Assembly: GCA_009692395.1 (NCBI GenBank)
Contig: SHZG01000073.1
Location: 1 to 10,816, forward strand
Source of the DNA: Methylococcales bacterium
GTDB taxonomy: Bacteria; Pseudomonadota; Gammaproteobacteria; Methylococcales; Methylomonadaceae
Direction of reading: 5' to 3'
DNA length: 10,816 nucleotides
Shown: piece after piece, positions 5,667-10,816 of the stretch
How the letters are laid out: every line of letters begins with the position of its first letter
Position numbering within the stretch: position 1 is the stretch's first letter
Position numbers and translations under genes: made by a program
The notes under the pieces: model-generated
What the model was told of the DNA's origin: nothing
What the model saw: the letters and a program-made list of their open reading frames with translations, nothing else
Databases searched by the model: none

Positions 5667-7164
5667 AGAAATTTTATTGGTAGTGGAAGTTTTTTCTAAT
5701 GAAAAAGAAATAGAAAAAGAAATTGTCTTTCAGGCAATAGAATCCGCATTAGAAAGTGCTACTATCAAACGTCACGTTAATCAAATTAAAACACGGGTCG
5801 CAATAGATAGAAAAACAGGTGATTATAAAACCTTTCGTCAATGGGATGTAGTGGACGCGAATCCAGAAATTGATGGTGATGTTGAGTTGCCAACGATGCA
5901 GGTGTTACTTGAAGTCGCTAGATTTGAGGATGCTAACGTTCAAGTCGGTGATGTTATCGAAGAAGAAATTGATTCTGTCGATTTTGGTCGTATTTCTGCC
6001 CAAACTGCTAAACAAGTCATTATTCATAAAGTACGCGAGGCTGAACGTAAAAAAATTGTTGATGCCTATCAAAGTCGTGTCGGTGAGTTAGTTACAGGTG
6101 TGGTCAAGCGCATTGAAAAAGGCAGTATTTATATGGACTTAGGCGGTCATGTTGAAGCCTATATTGCTAAAGAAGATATGATTCCGCGCGAACCTGTGCG
6201 TATTGGCGATCGTATTCGTGGTTATCTGAAAGAAGTACGTTTAGAAGCACGCGGGCCGCAGTTGTTTGTTAGCCGAACTGCACCTGAGTTATTGATTGCG
6301 TTATTTCGTTTAGAAGTACCCGAAGTCGGCGAAGGCATGATTTCTGTGATAGGTGCGGCGCGTGATCCTGGTTCAAGAGCTAAATTAGCGGTTAGAAGTA
6401 ATGATCCCCGTTTAGACCCTGTCGGTGCGTGTGTCGGTATGCGCGGTTCGCGGGTGCAGTCAGTCACTAATGAATTAGCGGGCGAGCGCGTTGATATTAT
6501 TTTGTGGAATCCTAGTGAGGCACAATTTGTCATTAATGCGATGTCCCCTGCGGAAATTCAATCTATCGTCGTCGATGAAGACATGCACAGCATGGATTTA
6601 GCCGTTAGTTCTGAGAATTTATCACAAGCGATTGGTCGCGGCGGTCAAAATGTTCGCTTAGCGAGTCAATTGACAGGCTGGGAACTCAATGTCATTGATG
6701 CCTCTAAAGCGGAACAAAACGCAGAAGCCGAAGTCGGCAAAGTTAAACAATTATTTCTCGACCAATTGGGTGTTGATGATGACATTGCCTTAATTTTGGC
6801 AGAAGTTGGCTTCAACAGTGTCGAAGCAATTGCTTATGTGCCTGTCAGTGAAATGTTAGAAATTGAAGGCTTTGATGAAGAGCTTGTTCATGAGCTAAGA
6901 AGTCGCGCCAAAGACGCGCTGCTCATTAATGCGATTGCTGCTGAAGAAAAAATCGAAACCGCCCAGCCTGCACAAAGTTTGCTGGAGATGGACGGAATGG
7001 ATCATGATTTAGCCTACAGTTTAGCAAGTCAGGGTATTGTGACCATGGAAGATTTAGCCGATCAAGCAGTTGATGATTTGCTGAATATTGCAGGGTTGAG
7101 TGAAGAACGTGCGAAAACATTGATTATGAAGGCTCGTGAGCCTTGGTTTGCACAGAGCGAGTAG
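5656..7164 (+). CDS. nusA: Transcription elongation/termination factor NusA
   Basis: NusA binds RNA polymerase and nascent RNA to modulate pausing, intrinsic termination and rRNA antitermination. The 502 residues show the full gammaproteobacterial architecture: N-terminal RNAP-binding domain (about 1-130); S1 domain (about 138-200, GVVKRIEKGSIYMDLGG then AYIAKEDMIP); KH1 with GMRG at 261-264 and the following SVTNELAGERVDII; KH2 with GRGG at 327-330 (AIGRGGQNVRLASQLTGW); and two C-terminal acidic repeats (about 366-425 and 441-497, the last with LNIAGLSEERAKTLIMKAREPWF). The two acidic repeats are the feature that in E. coli lets NusA contact the polymerase alpha subunit and lambda N. The gene overlaps rimP and is 14 bases upstream of infB. 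In E. coli NusA represses its own operon, and the terminators upstream of rimP would be a suitable target here (inference). Confidence 0.97.
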   Translation: MANKEILLVVEVFSNEKEIEKEIVFQAIESALESATIKRHVNQIKTRVAIDRKTGDYKTFRQWDVVDANPEIDGDVELPTMQVLLEVARFEDANVQVGDVIEEEIDSVDFGRISAQTAKQVIIHKVREAERKKIVDAYQSRVGELVTGVVKRIEKGSIYMDLGGHVEAYIAKEDMIPREPVRIGDRIRGYLKEVRLEARGPQLFVSRTAPELLIALFRLEVPEVGEGMISVIGAARDPGSRAKLAVRSNDPRLDPVGACVGMRGSRVQSVTNELAGERVDIILWNPSEAQFVINAMSPAEIQSIVVDEDMHSMDLAVSSENLSQAIGRGGQNVRLASQLTGWELNVIDASKAEQNAEAEVGKVKQLFLDQLGVDDDIALILAEVGFNSVEAIAYVPVSEMLEIEGFDEELVHELRSRAKDALLINAIAAEEKIETAQPAQSLLEMDGMDHDLAYSLASQGIVTMEDLADQAVDDLLNIAGLSEERAKTLIMKAREPWFAQSE

Positions 7165-7178
7165 GTAAGGGGTAAATT

Positions 7179-9860
7179 ATGAGCGATAAAACAGTACTGC
7201 AATTAGCCAATATGGTAAAAACCCCCGTTGAACAGTTGTTAAAACAACTGCAAGAAGCGGGATTGTCTGCCAGAAAAGCGGATGATATTATCAATGACGA
7301 TGAACAAATGCGCTTATTAACGCATTTGCGTAAAAGTCACAATAAAGCCGACGGCGAAGGTGATAACTCACCTAGACGTGTCACCTTAGAACGCAGAAAA
7401 GTGACTGAAATGAAACAGGCAAGTGTCTCGGGTAGCCCGACAAAAACTATCAGCGTTGAAGTGCGTAAAAAGAAAACCTATATAAAACGTGATGAAGTAA
7501 AACTAGACGTTGTGCCTACCGCAGCACCGTTAGACGAGCTAAAAAAACCAATAGATGTTGTCGCTGTTGAAACTGCCCCACCTGTCGAAATCATCGCCGC
7601 TGTGGTCGAGCCAGCAAAACCTGTGACACAAGAGCCAAAAGTGATAGCGGTGGTTGCCGAAGTCGTTAAGCCAATTATCGACAGCAAACCTCAGACTAAA
7701 ACGGATGTTAAAGCGGAAGTGGATGTTGAAATTGACGCTGAGCCTAGTGTAGACAACGAGTCAGAAGCTAAATTTGAAGCCTTAAAGCTCAAAGAAGAAA
7801 AGAAAAATAAAGAAAAATTAGCTACAACTAACGAAGCTGAAGAAGCCCGTAACAAACAACAAGAGAAAGAGCGTCGATTAGAAGAGTCTATCAAGAAAAA
7901 TGCTGACAAAGTAAGACAGCAACAAGCAGCAAAACCTGCCACTACAGCGAACAGAAAAAATACTGACGAAGCAGGCGGTGCGCGTCCTTATAGCAAAGAT
8001 GCTAAAAGAGGCAAAAAAGCGAAAGGCAAAAAACAAACGCCGCAACGCAACGTTAATCAACCTGAAGGCAAACATCAGTTTGAAATGCCCAGTGCGCCTA
8101 TCGTTTATGACGTAACTATTCCTGAAATGATTATCATCTCTGACCTCGCGCAGAAAATGAATATCAAAGCAGCGATGGTCATTAAGCATTTGATGAAGCT
8201 AGGCATTATGGCAACCATCAACCAAACCATCGACCAAGACACGGCGATGATTTTGGTAGAAGAAATGGGACATAAAGCCATTATGCAAAGTGATGACGAT
8301 CTTGAGCAAGAAATGCTCTCTGAAGCCTTAGAAGAAGACAATCGCATAGAACAACCGCGTGCGCCAATTGTTACTATCATGGGTCACGTCGATCACGGTA
8401 AAACGTCATTACTCGATTACATTCGTAAAACCCGCGTTGTCGCAGGTGAAGCAGGCGGTATTACCCAACACATCGGTGCGTATCAAGTTAAAACTGACCA
8501 CGGCTCAGTCACTTTCCTCGATACACCAGGCCACGCCGCGTTTACTTCTATGCGAGCGCGAGGTGCGGATGTCACTGATGTCGTTATTATTGTGGTAGCG
8601 GCCGATGATGGCGTGATGCCACAAACTAGAGAAGCGGTTGAACACGCCAAAGCTGCGAATGTACCCATTATTGTTGCCATGAATAAAATGGATAAACCAG
8701 GTGTTAATCCAGAAAAAGTCATGCAGGAACTCTCTACTATTGGTGTACAGCCTGAAGAATGGGGCGGTGATGTCCAATTTTTACAAATTTCTGCCAAAAC
8801 TGGCTTGGGTATTGATGAATTAATTGAATCACTCATTGTTCAAACCGAAATTTTAGAACTAAAAGCTCCCATTGAAGGTGCTGCCTCAGGTGTTGTCATT
8901 GAATCCCGTCTTGATAAAGGACGCGGTGCAGTGGCTACCGTATTGATTCAAAAAGGTACACTAGAAAGTGGGCAAATGGTGTTATGTGGGCATGAATACG
9001 GTCGCGTTCGCGCCATGTTCAACGAAAACGGTAAAACTATTAAAACCGCTGGCCCTTGTGAACCTGTCGAAATTTTAGGTTTATCAGGTACGCCCAGTGC
9101 AGGTGATGAATTCTTAGTGGTACACAACGAGCGTGTTGCTAAAGACTTAGCAAAACATCGTGAAGACCGTAAAAAATTCACTCGTCACGCCGCACAACAA
9201 GCCGCTAAATTGGATGAAGTGTTTGCTCGTATGACTTCAGGCGAATTAGCCTGTGTCAACTTAGTCTTAAAAACTGACGTACATGGTAGCTTAGAAGCCT
9301 TACGCAGTTCATTAGTTTCCTTATCTAATGATGAAGTAGAAGTTAAAGTTATTTATGGTGGTGTCGGTGGTATTACCGAAGGTGATGCTAACTTAGCCTT
9401 AGCCGCTGGCGCAATTTTAATGGGCTTTAACGTCCGTGCTGATGCCACTGCTAGAAAAATGATTGAAGAAAAAGGCATTGACTTACATTACTACAGCATC
9501 ATTTATGAAGCGATTGATGAAGTCAAAAAATCAATTAGCGGTATGTTGGCTCCTGAAATTAAAGAAACCATTGTCGGTTTGGCTGAAGTGCGTGATGTCT
9601 TCAAATCACCAAAATTCGGTGCAGTTGCAGGTTGTATGGTGGTTGATGGTTTTGTTAAACGTAATTTACCTATCCGTGTATTGCGTGACAACATAGTTAT
9701 TTATGAAGGTCAATTGGAATCACTACGCCGTTTCAAAGACGATGCCGCTGAAGTTAAAATGGGCATGGAATGTGGTATCGGTGTGAAAAATTACAACGAT
9801 GTTCGCGCAGGTGATCAAATCGAAGTGTTTGAACGCACCGAAATCAAACGGGAACTGTAA
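7179..9860 (+). CDS. infB: Translation initiation factor IF-2
   Basis: IF2 is the GTPase that places fMet-tRNA on the 30S subunit and promotes 50S joining. The 893 residues match the long E. coli form (890). An IF2_N domain is at about 1-55 (TVLQLANMVKTPVEQLLKQL). It is followed by a long charged linker (about 60-290) rich in Ala, Val, Glu and Lys. A second IF2_N domain is at about 312-370 (IPEMIIISDLAQKMNIKAAMV). The GTPase motifs are G1 GHVDHGKT (402-409), G3 DTPGH (448-452), G4 NKMD (502-505) and G5 SAK (538-540). Domains II-IV follow and include the C-terminal fMet-tRNA binding part (GMECGIGVKNYNDVRAGDQIEVFE). GGGG in AAGGGGT precedes the ATG. A shorter IF2 form from an internal start is known in E. 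coli, but I see no site here that would prove one. rbfA begins 2 bases after the stop. Confidence 0.98.
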   Translation: MSDKTVLQLANMVKTPVEQLLKQLQEAGLSARKADDIINDDEQMRLLTHLRKSHNKADGEGDNSPRRVTLERRKVTEMKQASVSGSPTKTISVEVRKKKTYIKRDEVKLDVVPTAAPLDELKKPIDVVAVETAPPVEIIAAVVEPAKPVTQEPKVIAVVAEVVKPIIDSKPQTKTDVKAEVDVEIDAEPSVDNESEAKFEALKLKEEKKNKEKLATTNEAEEARNKQQEKERRLEESIKKNADKVRQQQAAKPATTANRKNTDEAGGARPYSKDAKRGKKAKGKKQTPQRNVNQPEGKHQFEMPSAPIVYDVTIPEMIIISDLAQKMNIKAAMVIKHLMKLGIMATINQTIDQDTAMILVEEMGHKAIMQSDDDLEQEMLSEALEEDNRIEQPRAPIVTIMGHVDHGKTSLLDYIRKTRVVAGEAGGITQHIGAYQVKTDHGSVTFLDTPGHAAFTSMRARGADVTDVVIIVVAADDGVMPQTREAVEHAKAANVPIIVAMNKMDKPGVNPEKVMQELSTIGVQPEEWGGDVQFLQISAKTGLGIDELIESLIVQTEILELKAPIEGAASGVVIESRLDKGRGAVATVLIQKGTLESGQMVLCGHEYGRVRAMFNENGKTIKTAGPCEPVEILGLSGTPSAGDEFLVVHNERVAKDLAKHREDRKKFTRHAAQQAAKLDEVFARMTSGELACVNLVLKTDVHGSLEALRSSLVSLSNDEVEVKVIYGGVGGITEGDANLALAAGAILMGFNVRADATARKMIEEKGIDLHYYSIIYEAIDEVKKSISGMLAPEIKETIVGLAEVRDVFKSPKFGAVAGCMVVDGFVKRNLPIRVLRDNIVIYEGQLESLRRFKDDAAEVKMGMECGIGVKNYNDVRAGDQIEVFERTEIKREL

Positions 9861-9862
9861 TC

Positions 9863-10228
9863 ATGGCAAAAGAATTCGGGCGTAATGCCCGCGTCTCTTC
9901 ACAAATGCAAAAAGAGCTATCGCTTGTTTTGCAACGTGATGTTAAGGATGTCCGTTTAGGCTTTGTCACCATCAATGAAGTCGTGGTCAGCAAAGACCTA
10001 GCCGTGGCAAAAATTTATGTCACGGTACTCAATGTCGATGAACAAGGTAAAAAAGACAATGTTAAATTGCTCAACGAACTAGCCCCACTGATTCGCCACG
10101 AACTCGCTAAACGTATGCGCTTACGGCATATTTCCACGCTCCGTTTTCACTACGATACCTCGTTTGATACAGGAATGCGGGTGGCAGAATTGTTAAGTGA
10201 TGTGCTGCATAGCGAAGATAAAAATTAG
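9863..10228 (+). CDS. rbfA: Ribosome-binding factor A
   Basis: RbfA is a small single KH-like domain protein that binds the 30S subunit near the 16S rRNA 5' helix and assists late maturation and cold adaptation. The 121-residue length is typical. Recognisable segments are RNARVSSQMQKELSLVLQRDVKD near the N-terminus, LGFVTINEVVVSKDLAVAKIYVTVL in the middle, and LAKRMRLRHISTLRFHYDTSFDTGMRVAELL near the end. The central family motif normally has a V.SkDL.xAkVYvs pattern, which is preserved. It is 2 bases downstream of infB, so translation is probably coupled. It is the last gene of the operon here: a hairpin and a convergent gene follow, in place of truB, rpsO and pnp. Confidence 0.96.
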   Translation: MAKEFGRNARVSSQMQKELSLVLQRDVKDVRLGFVTINEVVVSKDLAVAKIYVTVLNVDEQGKKDNVKLLNELAPLIRHELAKRMRLRHISTLRFHYDTSFDTGMRVAELLSDVLHSEDKN

Positions 10229-10235
10229 TTGGTAG

Positions 10236-10266
10236 ATTGGGCAAGTAAAAAACGCTTGCCCAATTT
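10236..10266 (+). terminator. Stem-loop after rbfA, likely operon terminator
   Basis: ATTGGGCAAG (10236-10245) pairs perfectly with CTTGCCCAAT (10255-10264) around a 9-base A-rich loop. It begins 8 bases after the rbfA stop. The trailing T-run is short (TTT), and the loop carries six As that would give U's on the opposite strand, so termination strength is uncertain in either direction. Confidence 0.65.
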
Positions 10267-10301
10267 AATGACAGTGATACGCCATATATAGCTAACCGTG
10301 G

Positions 10302-10387
10302 ATAAAATGATTACAAAACCGTTCGCACTGAGCCTGTCGAAGTGTGAATGTGGTTCGACAAACTCACCACGAACGTTATCATTTTAT
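10302..10387. repeat. Large imperfect palindromic repeat between convergent genes
   Basis: ATAAAATGAT (10302-10311) and ATCATTTTAT (10378-10387) are exact complements. Inside them, GTTCG...TGAG..TGTCGAA on the left mirrors TTCGACA..CTCA..ACGAAC on the right. The core resembles the widely dispersed TTCGACAAGCTCACCACGAAC-type palindromes of environmental proteobacteria. The element lies between rbfA and the minus-strand outer-membrane gene remnant and could serve as a bidirectional transcript end. It holds no coding frame. Confidence 0.75.
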
Positions 10388-10417
10388 TGTGTGTTAGTTC
10401 TATAAACGAGTGAACGT

Positions 10418-10675
10418 TTAAAAGCCGTATTCGATACCAAATATCCCCGTATTAAAATTCATAGAACCTAAGTGGCTATCCCAATTTGAAGTTTCTGCGT
10501 GTGCTGTGGGATACACGGTAGAGCCAAATGTGTAATTAGTTGCAGACACATGAAGGTAACGATATTCCGCAAAAATCGACAGATGATCCATTAGTTCAGC
10601 GCGGATACCTACTTTACCTTGTGCGGCAAAACTTGAGCTAGAGGCATTAGTATTTCCGTTGTAATGGTTAATATA
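10418..10675 (-). pseudogene. Outer-membrane beta-barrel protein, 3' part, cut by IS630 element
   Basis: Read on the minus strand, the frame ending at the TAA at 10418-10420 gives about 85 residues beginning YINHYNGNTNASSSSFAAQG. It then reads KVGIRAELMDHLSIFAEYRYLH, a serine/threonine-rich loop, and finally SMNFNTGIFGIEYGF. Alternating hydrophobic strands, the FAEYRYL motif and a C-terminal aromatic Phe (the BAM recognition signal) mark the end of an 8-strand-type outer-membrane barrel (OmpA-like/OMP_b-brl superfamily). The 5' part is missing: at about 10673-10676 the sequence passes into an IS630-type element at a TATA site. The transposase happens to be in the same frame but ends in a TAA (10697-10699), so no fusion protein is made. 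The original function of the barrel is unknown. It converges on rbfA. Confidence 0.72.
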
Positions 10676-10816
10676 GCCAAAGCAAAATAAAATGATTTAA
10701 AAGAGCTGAGAGAACAGTGTATCAGTGGAGCAGTTTTTCTTTCTTCTAAGTGCTTTAGCTTGCGCCCATTTGTGTTCAATAGGATTTAAGTCAGGTGAAT
10801 AAGGCGGCAAGAATTC
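10672..10816 (-). mobile_element. IS630-family insertion sequence, partial (3' end)
   Basis: The element runs from a TATA junction at 10672-10675 to the window edge. IS630/Tc1-mariner elements insert at TA dinucleotides, which fits the junction. The end sequence TATAGCCAAAGCA is repeated inverted at 64-76, supporting this as an element terminus. The rest of the element lies beyond the window. Confidence 0.75.
10697..10816 (-). CDS. IS630-family transposase, C-terminal end (partial)
   Basis: The minus-strand frame reads FLPPYSPDLNPIEHKWAQAK then ALRRKKNCSTDTLFSQLF and stops. LPPYSPDLNPIE is the hallmark of the DDE catalytic domain of IS630/Tc1-mariner transposases; its Glu is the third catalytic acid. 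The first two Asp residues and the helix-turn-helix DNA-binding part lie outside the window. The frame is open to the edge. Whether the full gene is intact cannot be judged. Confidence 0.9.
   Translation of the reverse strand, partial: EFLPPYSPDLNPIEHKWAQAKALRRKKNCSTDTLFSQLF

Noticed and set aside
7478..7942. Minus-strand frames opposite the infB linker, rich in Ser and Thr
   Set aside because: They arise from the biased Ala/Glu/Lys/Val codons of the IF2 linker read in reverse; no start context or known family.
8483..8836. 117-codon minus-strand frame opposite the IF2 GTPase domain
   Set aside because: It overlaps the most conserved GTPase motifs of infB and has no independent support.

Overview
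The window looks like chromosomal DNA from a gammaproteobacterium of moderate, AT-leaning base composition. The main evidence is the order initiator tRNA - rimP - nusA - infB - rbfA, which matches the metY-rimP-nusA-infB-rbfA cluster of Escherichia coli and relatives. An E. coli-type exonuclease I (sbcB) and an NqrM-like maturation factor also fit. The many palindromic repeats and insertion-sequence remnants resemble filamentous sulfur oxidisers such as Beggiatoaceae, but that placement is only a guess.

Positions 1-660 are a decayed mobile region. They hold the probable end of an IS630-type element (to about 76), a fragment of a Mrr-like restriction endonuclease (131-330), and a 164-bp MITE-like element with 35-bp terminal inverted repeats (330-493) sitting where the endonuclease frame breaks off. 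A short unrecognised open frame (493-621) follows.

Positions 665-4755 are ordinary plus-strand genes: nqrM (Na+-NQR maturation), a stand-alone CBS-pair protein, sbcB (DEDDh exonuclease I), trpD and trpC (steps two and four of tryptophan synthesis). Palindromic repeats lie after nqrM, between trpD and trpC (overlapping the trpD stop codon), and at the end of trpC.

Positions 4756-5180 hold a sigma70-type promoter, the initiator tRNA and a leader with three successive hairpins, two of them terminator-like. The translation/transcription operon rimP-nusA-infB-rbfA follows (5181-10228). RimP and RbfA mature the 30S subunit, NusA controls pausing, termination and antitermination, and IF2 delivers the initiator tRNA to the 30S subunit. 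Its initiator tRNA partner is encoded just upstream. rimP and nusA overlap by 11 bases, and only 2 bases separate infB from rbfA.

After rbfA the window turns accessory again: a stem-loop, a large palindromic repeat, and the 3' part of an outer-membrane beta-barrel gene on the minus strand. That gene is cut by an IS630-family element whose transposase C-terminus runs off the right edge. truB, often the next gene, is absent. The 13 bases at the right-hand IS end recur in inverted orientation at 64-76, so the block appears bracketed by two related IS ends. I found no clearly new multi-gene system. The most unusual items are the repeats, the IS-interrupted genes and a C1:U72 initiator tRNA.
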